From: Kitasatospora mediocidica KCTC 9733
Lineage (GTDB): Bacteria > Actinomycetota > Actinomycetes > Streptomycetales > Streptomycetaceae
DNA: 64,000 bases
Reading direction: 5' to 3'
Assembly (NCBI RefSeq): GCF_000744225.1
Contig: NZ_JQLN01000007.1
Coordinates: forward strand, 1,240,001-1,304,000
This document shows positions 38,581 to 47,072 of this stretch, piece after piece. Made by a program: the position numbers and the translations under genes. Below the pieces are notes generated by a model. It searched no databases and was not told the origin of the DNA. It saw only the letters and a program-made list of their open reading frames with translations. Position 1 is the first letter of the stretch. Each line of letters begins with the position of its first letter.

Positions 38581-39423
38581 TCAGGGCGAGGCGGTGAAGG
38601 GCATCGGCGCGTGGGCCGTCCACGGATCGGTGACCCGGGTGGAGACCCGGGTCTCCAGCGGCCAGCCGAGCCGTTCCGCGTCCACCCCGAGCTCACGGGC
38701 GGCCGCGGCCAGCCAGGGCCATTCGGTGGCCCAGTGGGCCGCGTCGATCAGGGCGAGCGGCGTGGCCTCGGTGGCCTCCGAGACCGGGTGGTGACGCAGG
38801 TCGGCGGTGACGTACGCGTCGACGCCGGACTCCCGGACGGCCGCGAGCATGCTGTCGCCCGAACCGCCGCAGACCGCGACCCGGCTGATCGGCCGGTCCG
38901 GGTCACCCGCCACCCGCACGCCGGCCGCGGTGGCCGGCAGTCCGGCCGCCACCTGGGCGGCGAAGGCGGAGAGCGCCATCGGCTCGGGCAGCTCGCCGAT
39001 CCGGCCGCCGCCCCGGCGACCCGCCGGGTCGGTCGGGTCCGGCACCAGCGGGCCGGTGATCCGCAGGCCGACCGCCTCGGCCAGCGCGTCGGAGACGCCC
39101 GGGTCGGCGTGGTCGGCGTTGGTGTGGGCGACGTGCAGGGCGATCCCGGCGCGGATCAGGGTGTGCACCACCCGGCCCTTGAAGCCGGTCGCGGCGACGC
39201 TGGTGGTGCCGCGCAGATAGAGGGGATGGTGGGTGACGACCAGGTCGGCGCCCCACTCCATGGCCTCGTCGACCACCGCCTGGACGGGGTCGACGGCGAA
39301 CAGCACGCGCCGCACCTCGTCGTCGGGGTCGCCGCAGACCAGGCCGACGGCATCCCAGGACTCGGCCCACCGCGGCGGGTAACGCTCTTCGAGCACGCTG
39401 ATGACGTCGGACAGTTTCGGCAC
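38581..39423 (-). CDS. Nif3-like dinuclear metal centre hexameric protein
   Basis: A 280-residue member of the Nif3 / DUF34 family (often labelled GTP cyclohydrolase I type 2). Starts at ATG 39421-39423. Seen: WAESWDAVGLVCGDPDDEV; the metal ligand motif VVTHHPLYLRGTT; HVAHTNADHADPGVSDALAEA; and the C-terminal GVDAYVTADLRHHPVSEATE, then LIDAAHWATEWP. All His and Asp/Glu ligands of the bimetal site are present. The function is unsettled; metal homeostasis or a housekeeping phosphohydrolase role has been proposed. It heads the operon with zinc ribbon and RNase H. Confidence 0.92.
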   Translation of the reverse strand: MPKLSDVISVLEERYPPRWAESWDAVGLVCGDPDDEVRRVLFAVDPVQAVVDEAMEWGADLVVTHHPLYLRGTTSVAATGFKGRVVHTLIRAGIALHVAHTNADHADPGVSDALAEAVGLRITGPLVPDPTDPAGRRGGGRIGELPEPMALSAFAAQVAAGLPATAAGVRVAGDPDRPISRVAVCGGSGDSMLAAVRESGVDAYVTADLRHHPVSEATEATPLALIDAAHWATEWPWLAAAARELGVDAERLGWPLETRVSTRVTDPWTAHAPMPFTASP

Positions 39424-39759
39424 CCGTTGAGACTACCGCGCGCAGCCACCCGACCGGGGCAGAGGCCGGTGCGGGCCGGGCCGCGTACAGGTGCGCACCA
39501 CACCGGGGCGGGGGTGGCGATGCCGAATCGGATCTGGATCACCCTAATGAGTGAAGTGACCGGTGTAGCCGTTGAGCCGTCCTGGGCCGGAAAGTAACTT
39601 CACTGAGGCGAAAGGGAGTTGTCCCGGCCACGCAAGCCGCCCGGCCCGGGGGCGTACAGGGCACGGGTGGGCCGGGCGCGGGGTCGGGCACCGCCGACGG
39701 CCGCCACGACCGCCACGACCGATTCCGGAACAGCCGGACAACCGAGGGGTGTGAGGCAG
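39424..39759. promoter_or_regulatory. 336-bp divergent region before the peptide-modification-like locus
   Basis: It lies between Nif3 (-) and the synthetase-like gene (+). An inverted repeat AGTGAAGT (39550-39557) / ACTTCACT (39597-39604) with a 39-bp spacer could be an operator pair. In-frame codons upstream of 39760 exist but are low-complexity. There is no other gene. Confidence 0.4.
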
Positions 39760-41412
39760 ATGTGGGCACGCACACCACTGCGGCCTGCTGGGGGACCGGG
39801 ACCGGTGGACGACCGGGGCGGGGAGGCCCAGCCGGTCGACCCCGTCGAGGGGAGGGGGTCGACCGGGGACGGCAGGGCGGCGGGGGACGGCGGCGGTCGG
39901 CGGGCGTTGCCGGGCGGCAGCGGGCCCGCCCCGCGCCCGCTGCACCTGGTGGAGCGGGACGACGCGCCGCTGCCCGTCCGGGAACGCCCACCGGGCCGGC
40001 CGCTGGACAGCTGGGTCGCCGCCCGGCTGTCGACGGACGGCACGCCGGGCGTCCCGTGGGCCGAGGCCCGTCCGATGGCCCTGGCGCTGCTCGACCTGGT
40101 CGAGCGGGCGCACGCGGCCGGCCTGGTGCTGCGCGACCTGGCACCGGACCGGGTGATCGTCCTGCCGGGCGGGCGTCCGATCCTGGTGGACCTCGCGGCT
40201 CTCCGCCCGGCGGGTACCGACGCGAGACCGGGCGAGGACCGGGACAGCTGCCCGGGCTACCGCGCCCCCGAGCAGGCACCGACGTCCATCGTCGGGCGCC
40301 GGTACGGGAGTTGCCCCGCCGAACCGGAAGGTGACCGGTACGCCCTGGGCGGCCTCTTCTTCCTGCTCGCCACCGGCCACCACCCGCAGCTGCCCGAGGA
40401 TCTGCCCCGGGCCCGCCCGGTCCACGCATGGCCGAACCTCGCGCGCCCGACGCGATCGGCCGGACAGGCCCTGGGCCGCTGGCTGAGCCTGGCGGCCCGC
40501 GACGGGCTGACGGCCCGCCGGCTCGCGCCCGCCGTGCTGGGCCTCCGCGCCGAGCGCCCGCAGCAGCGCTGGCAGCCGGCCCGGGTGCGCGAGGCGCTGG
40601 GACCACCCGCGGCGGACCCAACCACCGACCGGCCCACCGACCGGCCCACCGCGCCGCCGGTGGAGCGCGTGCTGCACGACGGACTGCGCCACCTCGCCGA
40701 GAGCATCACCCCGCACCGGCCCGACCGCCTCTGGCCGGACCTCCCCGCCGGGCCGGCCCTCGCCGTGCTGGTCCGGGCCGCGGTCACCACCGGCCTGCCG
40801 CCCGAACTGCGCGCGAGCGCCGCCCGGACCGCCCGGACGGCCGCCGACTGGTTGGCGCGACGCTGCGCCGCCGGGGGCATCCCGGCCCTGCTCGACGGCT
40901 CCGACCTGCGGGCACTGCGCGACGCGGCCGACGTGCTCGACGATCCCGGCCTCGCCGCCCGGGCCGACCGCCTCGCCGGACGCCTGCCACTGCCCTGCCG
41001 CCGCCCGGACCGCCCGGACGGCGGCGCAGCGCGCGACGGTTGTGGCAGCGCGGCCGCCGTCGGCCTGCGAGAGCTCCGGCGCTGGCGGGCCACCGCTGAC
41101 CGGGCCGCGCTCGACCGCGCACACGCGGCCGGCCTGACGCTGCTGGGCCGCCCGGACGCCTGCGGCTGCCACGGACCGGCCGACGACGGCGCGTTCCTGC
41201 TCGATCTGGCCGAGGCCACCGGGGAGGCCCGGTTCCGCTCGGGCGCCGAACACGCCGCCCGCCAATTGGCGGCCGGAGCAACCCTGCGGGACGGCCACCT
41301 GCTGATCCCACCACTCCCTGAGGCCCCCGCCCACATCGCCCACCCGCTGGCCTTCCTGCTCCGGCTGCGACATGCCACCCCGCTCCCCCGCACCCCTGCG
41401 GCCGCCGGATGA
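39760..41412 (+). CDS. Lanthionine synthetase-like protein: degenerate kinase C-lobe plus LanC-like domain
   Basis: A protein of about 550 residues (ATG 39760; upstream in-frame starts add only Pro/Arg/Thr-rich sequence). Residues ~75-260 look like the C-lobe of a Ser/Thr-kinase: LLDLVERAHAAGLVLRDLAPDRVIV (catalytic-loop Asp126, but Arg131 where Asn is expected), LVDLAAL (Asp144 in the DFG position, Phe and Gly absent), GYRAPEQ and DRYALGGLFFLLATG. A glycine loop and VAIK Lys are not evident. Residues ~300-550 resemble a LanC cyclase: DGCGSAAAVGL and CGCHGPADDGAFLLDLAEATGE (Cys470-His471). This is the order of class III/IV lanthipeptide synthetases without the lyase. ATGA overlap with the peptidase gene. 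Phosphorylation ability is doubtful. Confidence 0.7.
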   Translation: MWARTPLRPAGGPGPVDDRGGEAQPVDPVEGRGSTGDGRAAGDGGGRRALPGGSGPAPRPLHLVERDDAPLPVRERPPGRPLDSWVAARLSTDGTPGVPWAEARPMALALLDLVERAHAAGLVLRDLAPDRVIVLPGGRPILVDLAALRPAGTDARPGEDRDSCPGYRAPEQAPTSIVGRRYGSCPAEPEGDRYALGGLFFLLATGHHPQLPEDLPRARPVHAWPNLARPTRSAGQALGRWLSLAARDGLTARRLAPAVLGLRAERPQQRWQPARVREALGPPAADPTTDRPTDRPTAPPVERVLHDGLRHLAESITPHRPDRLWPDLPAGPALAVLVRAAVTTGLPPELRASAARTARTAADWLARRCAAGGIPALLDGSDLRALRDAADVLDDPGLAARADRLAGRLPLPCRRPDRPDGGAARDGCGSAAAVGLRELRRWRATADRAALDRAHAAGLTLLGRPDACGCHGPADDGAFLLDLAEATGEARFRSGAEHAARQLAAGATLRDGHLLIPPLPEAPAHIAHPLAFLLRLRHATPLPRTPAAAG

Positions 41413-43403
41413 GCGCCGCCCTGCACGCCACCGCGACCCGCTCACTGCGCCGCCTGAGCTTCACCTTCGCGCCGGACGGCTCGCACGCCGCCTGCCTGGC
41501 CGCCGGCACCGACGGCCGCTGGTACACCGAGAGCTGGCGGCTGGACGGCGCGGAGCCCGCCCACCCGACCGCGCTGCCGCTGCCCGGCGGCCGCTCGGAG
41601 AGTCTGCACTCCCAGCTGGTCTCGCTGCCCGACGGCCGGGTGCTGCTCTGCCGGCACGAGCGCGACCGGCACGACCTGGTCCTGCTCGCCGCCGACCCGG
41701 ACCCCGACCGGAGAACCATCGAACTCCCGCTGGCCACCGTACAGTTGCCGGGCCTGCGACTACTCCCACTGCCGACGGCCCACACGGCCGACGCACCGCC
41801 CGGCCGACCGGTCGCGATCGCCCTGGGCAGCGAGGCCGGCCCGGTGACCACCGTCTGGCTGATCACGGCGGACGGCGGCCAGCCGCGCCAGGTCGCCGAG
41901 TTCCCCGGCCTGCACGGCGGCGGCGTCTGGCTGGACCGGGCAGGACGCCTGCTCGCGCTGGACCGGGTGCACGCGGGAGCCGTCAAGAGCGTCGTCCTGG
42001 ATCTCGACCACGGCTCGGTGACCCCGCTGCTGGAGATCGCCGAGAGCAGCAACGACCGCCTGGTGCTGTTCGACCCGGACACCCGGCTCCTGGTGCTGCG
42101 CAGCGACGCGCCGGGCACCGACCGGCTGGGCTGGGGGGTGCTCGGCAGCCCGGAGCCGGTGCGCTTCCCCGAATGCCTCCAGCTGCCCGGGCTGTTCCCG
42201 CGCCCGGTCGCCCTGGAGCCGGGCGCCCCCGAGGCGGCACAGAGCCGGGTGGCCGTCCAGATCGACCGCGGCGCCGCCTCCACGCTCGCGCTGTGGCGCC
42301 CGGCCGACGGACGGCTCGAACCACTCCCGGTGCCGCCCGGGAGACTGGGCGCGGTGGGCCACTGGTCGGCGGCCGGGCTCCGGATGCCCTACTCCGCGCC
42401 GGACCGGCCCGCCGCGCTCGCCACCCTGGACGTCGACGCCCTGCTCGCGTCCGCCGCCGGACCCGCCGCGGGCGCCGTCCCGCTGCCGCTGCAGTTCGCG
42501 CCGCTGGGCGCGGGCCGGGGCATCGGCCCGCAGTCACCGAGGACCAGCCCGCCGCCCACCGTCGGACGCGCCGGCTGGCGGCTGGACGGCAGTGCCCCGC
42601 CCGCCGACGGCGGCCGCTGGCTCCCCGCGCGCAGCGTGGAGCTGGCCGGCCCGGCCGGCCCGATCGAGTCCGTGCTCTACGGCGACGAGGCCTGGCTGAG
42701 CAGTCCACACCTGGTGGTCGCGCTGCACGGCGGTCCGGCCGACGCCTGGCGGCTGGAGTTCGACCCGGCCCTGCAACGGCTGGCCGCCGCCGGCCTGGCC
42801 GTACTGGCACCCAACCAGCGCGGCAGCACCGGGTACGGCCTGCCGCACGCGATGGCCGTGCACGGCGCCTGGGGCGGCCCGGACCTGGCGGACGTCCTGA
42901 TGCTGCTGGACGGCCTGGCCGGGCAGCGCGCCGCGCTCGGCCTGGAGGCCCCGGCTCTCTTCGGGGTCAGCTACGGCGCGTTCCTGGCCCTGCTGACCGC
43001 CGCCCACGCGCCCGCCGACCGGATCTCGCGCTGCGCGGTGGTCGCCCCCTTCCTGTCGGGGGCCCGCCTGCTGGCCGAGGCGTCACCGGCGGTCCAGGCG
43101 CTGACCACCCGGCTCGGCGGCGCCGACCCGATCGACGACGAGCGCGGCCCGCGCGACGTGCTCCGGCTCGTCCACCGACTCACCGCGCCGCTGCTGATGC
43201 TGCACGGCGACCGGGACGAGGCCGTGCCGGTCGGCCAGTCGCGCGCGCTGCGGCACGAACTGCTGCGCCAGGGCCGCGTCGAGGGCGTCGACTTCCGGTA
43301 CGTCGAGGCCTCGGGTGCCGGGCACGAACTGCTCGCCGAGGAGGGTTCGACCGCGCTGCACGAGCTGCTCGCGGGGTTCCTGCGCACCGGGCGGGTCGGC
43401 TGA
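41409..43403 (+). CDS. S9-family prolyl oligopeptidase-type serine peptidase
   Basis: A 664-residue cytosolic peptidase; ATG 41409 overlaps the preceding stop (ATGA). Residues 1-~370 are beta-rich with propeller-like units (LSFTFAPDGSHAACLAAGTDGRWY, GGGVWLDRAGRLLALDRVH). The C-terminal alpha/beta hydrolase has HLVVALHGGPADAWR, LAPNQRGSTGYG, FGVSYGAFLALL (nucleophile Ser521), MLHGDRDEAVP (Asp603) and GAGHELLAEE (His639): a complete catalytic triad. No signal peptide, so it acts inside the cell. Peptidases of this fold are the leader-removing enzymes of some class III lanthipeptides, which fits the neighbouring synthetase-like gene and small peptide (inference). Confidence 0.9.
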   Translation: MSAALHATATRSLRRLSFTFAPDGSHAACLAAGTDGRWYTESWRLDGAEPAHPTALPLPGGRSESLHSQLVSLPDGRVLLCRHERDRHDLVLLAADPDPDRRTIELPLATVQLPGLRLLPLPTAHTADAPPGRPVAIALGSEAGPVTTVWLITADGGQPRQVAEFPGLHGGGVWLDRAGRLLALDRVHAGAVKSVVLDLDHGSVTPLLEIAESSNDRLVLFDPDTRLLVLRSDAPGTDRLGWGVLGSPEPVRFPECLQLPGLFPRPVALEPGAPEAAQSRVAVQIDRGAASTLALWRPADGRLEPLPVPPGRLGAVGHWSAAGLRMPYSAPDRPAALATLDVDALLASAAGPAAGAVPLPLQFAPLGAGRGIGPQSPRTSPPPTVGRAGWRLDGSAPPADGGRWLPARSVELAGPAGPIESVLYGDEAWLSSPHLVVALHGGPADAWRLEFDPALQRLAAAGLAVLAPNQRGSTGYGLPHAMAVHGAWGGPDLADVLMLLDGLAGQRAALGLEAPALFGVSYGAFLALLTAAHAPADRISRCAVVAPFLSGARLLAEASPAVQALTTRLGGADPIDDERGPRDVLRLVHRLTAPLLMLHGDRDEAVPVGQSRALRHELLRQGRVEGVDFRYVEASGAGHELLAEEGSTALHELLAGFLRTGRVG

Positions 43404-43595
43404 GGCGCACGTGCCTCGATGGCTTTCCGTTCGAATCGGCGGCTAGGGTGACGCACGGATGGGGCGTGCGAGTCCCGGCGTGGCGTGGGGTACTGCGGCG
43501 CTCCGGGGGAACACTCCCCACGGTCGGCCGGCTCACGGCCGACGGCGTCCTGCGGCGCCACAGACCCGTACCCTCGCACGGAGAAGACGATTCAG

Positions 43596-43754
43596 ATGTC
43601 CGAAACCCTCACCGACACCACCGAGCACGGCGCCGACGAGGCCACCGCCGAGGACCAGTTGCACGGCCGGCACCGCGGTGTGACCGCTCCCGACGACACC
43701 CCCGAGGCCGACCCGCACGGGCGTCACCGGCTGGGTGCCGCCGACGCCTCCTGA
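43596..43754 (+). CDS. 52-residue acidic peptide with two HGRHR motifs (candidate modified-peptide precursor)
   Basis: The ATG at 43596 has GGAGAAG 9-15 nt upstream. The N-terminal 20 residues are acidic and rich in Thr/Glu/Asp, like a leader. Then HGRHR occurs at residues 23-27 and again at 41-45, an exact 18-residue period, each preceded by an acidic residue 2-4 positions earlier and followed by small residues. There is no Cys and only one Ser near the core, so ordinary lanthionine chemistry is unlikely. It has no signal peptide. A terminator follows at once. Location after the synthetase-like and S9 peptidase genes suggests it is their substrate. I cannot assign a known family. Confidence 0.65.
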   Translation: MSETLTDTTEHGADEATAEDQLHGRHRGVTAPDDTPEADPHGRHRLGAADAS

Positions 43755-43770
43755 TCCGTCCGCACCCTCG

Positions 43771-43799
43771 GGGCCCGCTGCGCTCGGCGCGGCGGGCCT
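43771..43799 (+). terminator. Terminator after the small peptide gene
   Basis: GGCCCGC (43772-43778) pairs with GCGGGCC (43792-43798), 17 nt after the stop. Confidence 0.6.
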
Positions 43800-43808
43800 C
43801 CGTCACAT

Positions 43809-43836
43809 CCGTACGAGTCCGTACGAGTCCGTACGG
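43809..43836. repeat. Short tandem repeat of CCGTACGAGT
   Basis: A 10-bp unit repeated about 2.6 times directly before (in plus sense) the dehydrogenase stop. No function is evident. Confidence 0.7.
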
Positions 43837-44913
43837 CTAGAGCGTGATCACGGTCCGCAGCGCCTCGCCGCTGCGCATCTGGGCCAGCGCGAGGTTCACC
43901 TCGTCCAGCTTCACCCGGTGGGTGACCATGCCCGCCAGCTCCAGTCGGCCGGTCCGCCAGAGCTCGACCGCCAGCGCGACCGTGCGGGCCACCTCGCCGC
44001 CGCCGTACATCGAGGGCAGCAGCCGCTTCTCGTTGAAGAACAGCTCGGCCATGCTGAACTGCGCCATGTCGTCCCGGGCGCCCGCGCCGATCACCACCAC
44101 CGCGCCGCCGCGCCGCGCCGCGTCGTAGGCCGCGCGCACCGTGTCGCCGTGGCCGACCGCCTCGAAGACGTAGTCGTAGCCGCCCGAGGGCAGGCTCCTG
44201 GCCGCGCCCTTCAGCTCCTCCGGGGCGATCGCGTCGGTGGCGCCGAAGGCGAGTGCGCGCTCGCGGCGGGAGGCCACCGGGTCGATCACGGTGATCCGGG
44301 CCGCCCCGCAGACCCGGGCGCCCTGGACGGCGGCGATGCCCACGCCGCCCGCGCCGATCACCGCGACCGCGGCGCCCGGCTCGACCCGCGCGGTGTTGAC
44401 GGCGGCGCCGAGCCCGGTGGTCACCCCGCAGCCGACCAGCGCGGCCAGCTCGTACGGCATGTCGGCCGGCACCTTGAGGACGCTCTCGGCGGCGACCACG
44501 ACCTCCTCGGCGAAGGTGCCGGTGCTGTAGAAGCCGAAGGCGTCGGTGTCCGCGCCGATCCGGAAGCCCGGCACGCGCAGCCGGCCGAGGCTGTCCACGC
44601 AGAGGTGGCCCTGGCCGCGCCGGCAGTGCGGGCAGTGGCCGCACGGGGCCATCCAGCAGAGCACCACGCGGTCGCCGGCCGCGAGGCCGCGGACCCCCTC
44701 GCCGACCTCCACCACGTCACCGGCGCCCTCGTGCCCGGGGACGAACGGCGCGGGCTGCGGCAGGACACCGCTCATCGCCGAGAGGTCCGAGTGGCAGAGG
44801 CTGGCCGCCCGCAGGCGGACCCGGACCCGGCCGGGCCCGAAACCGACCGCCTCGACGTCGTCGCGCACCTCCAGCTCCTGGTCGCCGATGGTGTGCAGAA
44901 CCGCTGCGCGCAT
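43837..44913 (-). CDS. Zinc-dependent alcohol dehydrogenase (MDR superfamily)
   Basis: A 358-residue NAD(P)-dependent alcohol dehydrogenase. ATG 44911-44913. Seen: CHSDLSAMSG with the catalytic-zinc Cys; PFVPGHEGAGDVVEVGEGV with the GHE His-Glu; structural zinc Cys cluster CGHCPHCRRGQGHLC; CGVTTGLGAAVNTA; and the dinucleotide motif VIGAGGVGIAAVQ. All ligands are present. It is typical of class III-like long-chain ADHs, which often act on alcohols or thiol-linked aldehydes. A perfect palindrome 30-47 bp upstream suggests repression by a TetR-type regulator encoded elsewhere. Confidence 0.93.
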   Translation of the reverse strand: MRAAVLHTIGDQELEVRDDVEAVGFGPGRVRVRLRAASLCHSDLSAMSGVLPQPAPFVPGHEGAGDVVEVGEGVRGLAAGDRVVLCWMAPCGHCPHCRRGQGHLCVDSLGRLRVPGFRIGADTDAFGFYSTGTFAEEVVVAAESVLKVPADMPYELAALVGCGVTTGLGAAVNTARVEPGAAVAVIGAGGVGIAAVQGARVCGAARITVIDPVASRRERALAFGATDAIAPEELKGAARSLPSGGYDYVFEAVGHGDTVRAAYDAARRGGAVVVIGAGARDDMAQFSMAELFFNEKRLLPSMYGGGEVARTVALAVELWRTGRLELAGMVTHRVKLDEVNLALAQMRSGEALRTVITL

Positions 44914-44942
44914 GCTGGCCCTCCCGGTTGTCGCCAGAGAAA

Positions 44943-44960
44943 GGTAGAACCCGTTCTACC
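44943..44960. promoter_or_regulatory. Perfect inverted repeat, candidate operator
   Basis: GGTAGAAC (44943-44950) and GTTCTACC (44953-44960) with a 2-bp spacer. This is a typical TetR-type operator geometry, and the site lies just upstream of the alcohol dehydrogenase gene. Confidence 0.55.
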
Positions 44961-45141
44961 GTGCGGAATTGTCCCGTACACCGCAGCTATACCGCACCGG
45001 CCGGGAGCCGGGAAGGCCGGGAAAGGCCGGGACAAACCCTCTACCGGCCGGTAACCGTCGGCGTCGGCCCATCGAGTAGGGTCCCGGACGAGGCGCGGCG
45101 CCCCGCCACGCCGGACACGGCAGGACACAGGGAGCCACCAG

Positions 45142-45798
45142 ATGACCGACCCCCGGGCGCAGTCCCTCCCCGCACCCGAGGTGCTCGCGGCGTTCGAGGC
45201 GGCGACCGGCTTCATGCCCGTCGACGAGGGCCTGGCGCTCTACGCCGCCGCGGTCGAGGCGGCCCGCGGCACCGGGCTGCCGGTGCTGGAGATCGGCACC
45301 TACTGCGGTCGCTCCGCGATCCTGCTGGCCGCCGCCGCCCGCGAGGCCGGGACGGTCGCGCTGACCGTCGACCACCACCGCGGCTCGGAGGAGCAGCAGC
45401 CGGGCTGGGAGTACCACGACCCGAGCCTGGTCGACCCGGAGGTCGGCCTGATGGACACCCTGCCCCGGTTCCGCCGCACCCTGCACGCGGCCGGCCTGGA
45501 GGACCACGTGGTCGCGCTGGTCGGCCGGTCCCCGCAGATCGCGGCCCTCTGGGGCGGCCGGCTCGGCCTGGTCTTCATCGACGGCGGGCACACCGACGAA
45601 CACGCCACCGGCGACTACGAGGGCTGGGTGCGGCACCTGGCCGAGGACGGTCTGCTGGTGGTGCACGACGTCTTCCCCGACCCGGCGGACGGCGGCCAGG
45701 CTCCCTACCGGGTCTACCTGCGGGCGCTGGCCGAGGGATTCGAGGAGATCTCGGTCACGGGCTCGCTGCGCGTGCTGCGCCGAACGGCCCGCGGCTGA
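45142..45798 (+). CDS. Class I SAM-dependent methyltransferase (Methyltransf_24-like)
   Basis: A 218-residue cytosolic protein starting at ATG 45142, preceded by AGGGAG. PVLEIGTYCGRSAILLAAAA is motif I of SAM binding; VALTVDHHRGSEEQQ, LVFIDGGHTDEHATGDYEGW and DGLLVVHDVFPDPADGG correspond to the next strands, in an order seen in small-molecule O-methyltransferases. The metal-type D-x-x-H-x pattern (DGGHT) is suggestive. The substrate is unknown. It is divergent from the alcohol dehydrogenase, with a 228-bp gap. Confidence 0.85.
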   Translation: MTDPRAQSLPAPEVLAAFEAATGFMPVDEGLALYAAAVEAARGTGLPVLEIGTYCGRSAILLAAAAREAGTVALTVDHHRGSEEQQPGWEYHDPSLVDPEVGLMDTLPRFRRTLHAAGLEDHVVALVGRSPQIAALWGGRLGLVFIDGGHTDEHATGDYEGWVRHLAEDGLLVVHDVFPDPADGGQAPYRVYLRALAEGFEEISVTGSLRVLRRTARG

Positions 45799-45958
45799 CC
45801 GGACGGTGATTCCCGGCCTCCTCCGGGAGGCGCCGCCGCCGCCACACCATCGGCCGGTACGGTGTCGGGCTAAGAGCCAAACGGCTCCGTGACCCGCAGG
45901 CTCTGCGGAACACGGGGCTCCGGGATCGGGCGAGGCGCACGGAGGCGGGGGCCACACC

Positions 45959-47065
45959 ATGACGGACCAGAACGAGCCGACACCGGCGATCTGGGACCCG
46001 ACCGCGCGGGACGGCGCCGGCGGCTGGGTCCGCCGGTCGCCCTCCCAGGCGCGCCCCGCGACGCCCGCGGCGCCCGTCGTCGGCCCGGTGGCGCCGCAGC
46101 CGGGGGCCGGCTCGGTGGGTGACCAGGGTCCGCCGCTGACGGCGCGCCCCTATCTCCAGTCCTTCCTGGACGCCCCGACCGTCCAGCCCACCCCGCCGGT
46201 CCAGGCACCGACGCCGACGCCTACGCCGCCACCGCTGCCCCCGCCGTACCCGCCACTCTCCCCGCAGCAGCCACCGGCGCAGCCCTACCGGTACGAGCCG
46301 GTCCCGGCCGCCGAGCCGACTGCGGCCAAGCGCAACCCGCTGCTGGTCGGCGTCGGCGTCGTGCTGCTGCTCGCCGTCGGCGGCGGCGTCGCGCTGGCGC
46401 TGCAGAACAGCGGCGGCTCCAGCAAGGCCCAGGCGAACCCCGCGCCGCCCGCCACCGCCTCGCAGCACCCGGGCGGCACGCCGTCCGGCTCGGCCCCCTC
46501 GACCCCGTCGAGCGCCGCGCCGAGCCCGGGCAGCAGCGTTAGCAGTGGCGCGAGCACCGGCGCGGGCACCGGACCGGGCGTCGGTGACAGTGCCGGGCCG
46601 AACGCGCTGGGCCAGGCCCAGGCGCTGGACAGCCTGCTGACCCAGGGCGAGGCCGCCAAGGCGCCGATCGGCAACGCGGTGGCGATGGTCGCCAGCTGCC
46701 CCGCGAAGGCCGACATCGACAGCGCGGCACAGATCCTGGACTCCGGCGCCGCCCAGCGCGACCAGCTGCTCGGCCAGCTCGGCAAACTCAGCTTCAGCGA
46801 CCTGCCGGGCGGAAACGACGCCGCACAGAGCCTGAAGACCGCCTGGCAGCAGTCCGAGGACATCGACCGCTCCTACGCCGCCTGGGCACGCACGGTCGGC
46901 GCCCAGGGCTGCGGCACCTCCAGGACCGCCCCCAGTACCCCCGACAAGCAGCATGCCGACGACCTCAATCCGCAGGCCACGCAGTCCAAGCAGGACTTCG
47001 TCGCCAAGTGGAACGCGCTGGCGAGCACGTACGGCCTGGCCGCACGGACTTGGGACAGGATCTGA
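45959..47065 (+). CDS. Single-pass membrane protein with proline-rich cytoplasmic part
   Basis: A 368-residue protein starting at ATG 45959, preceded by GGAGGCGGGG. The first ~125 residues are Pro-rich and charged, with PPPLPPPYPPLSPQQPPAQPY. One TM helix (NPLLVGVGVVLLLAVGGGVA, about 127-150) follows. Then comes a Ser/Gly/Ala/Thr linker and an extracytoplasmic helical domain (~220-368) with two Cys (VASCPAKAD, GAQGCGTSRT) that could form a disulfide. It shows no enzyme motif. It directly precedes the amidase gene (7 bp), so an envelope or cell-wall role is likely. I do not recognise the family. Confidence 0.75.
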   Translation: MTDQNEPTPAIWDPTARDGAGGWVRRSPSQARPATPAAPVVGPVAPQPGAGSVGDQGPPLTARPYLQSFLDAPTVQPTPPVQAPTPTPTPPPLPPPYPPLSPQQPPAQPYRYEPVPAAEPTAAKRNPLLVGVGVVLLLAVGGGVALALQNSGGSSKAQANPAPPATASQHPGGTPSGSAPSTPSSAAPSPGSSVSSGASTGAGTGPGVGDSAGPNALGQAQALDSLLTQGEAAKAPIGNAVAMVASCPAKADIDSAAQILDSGAAQRDQLLGQLGKLSFSDLPGGNDAAQSLKTAWQQSEDIDRSYAAWARTVGAQGCGTSRTAPSTPDKQHADDLNPQATQSKQDFVAKWNALASTYGLAARTWDRI

Positions 47066-47072
47066 CACTCCC

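Noticed and set aside
39619..39759. N-terminal extension of the synthetase-like protein from the upstream start at 39619
   Set aside because: The added residues are low-complexity Pro/Arg/Gly with no domain, and a better-placed ATG exists at 39760.
43596..43754. Lanthipeptide precursor of the usual type
   Set aside because: The peptide has no Cys and almost no Ser/Thr in its C-terminal half, so lanthionine rings cannot form.
45816..45831. Short GCCTCC/GGAGGC hairpin after the methyltransferase gene
   Set aside because: The 6-bp stem is too short to call a terminator with confidence in DNA of this GC content.
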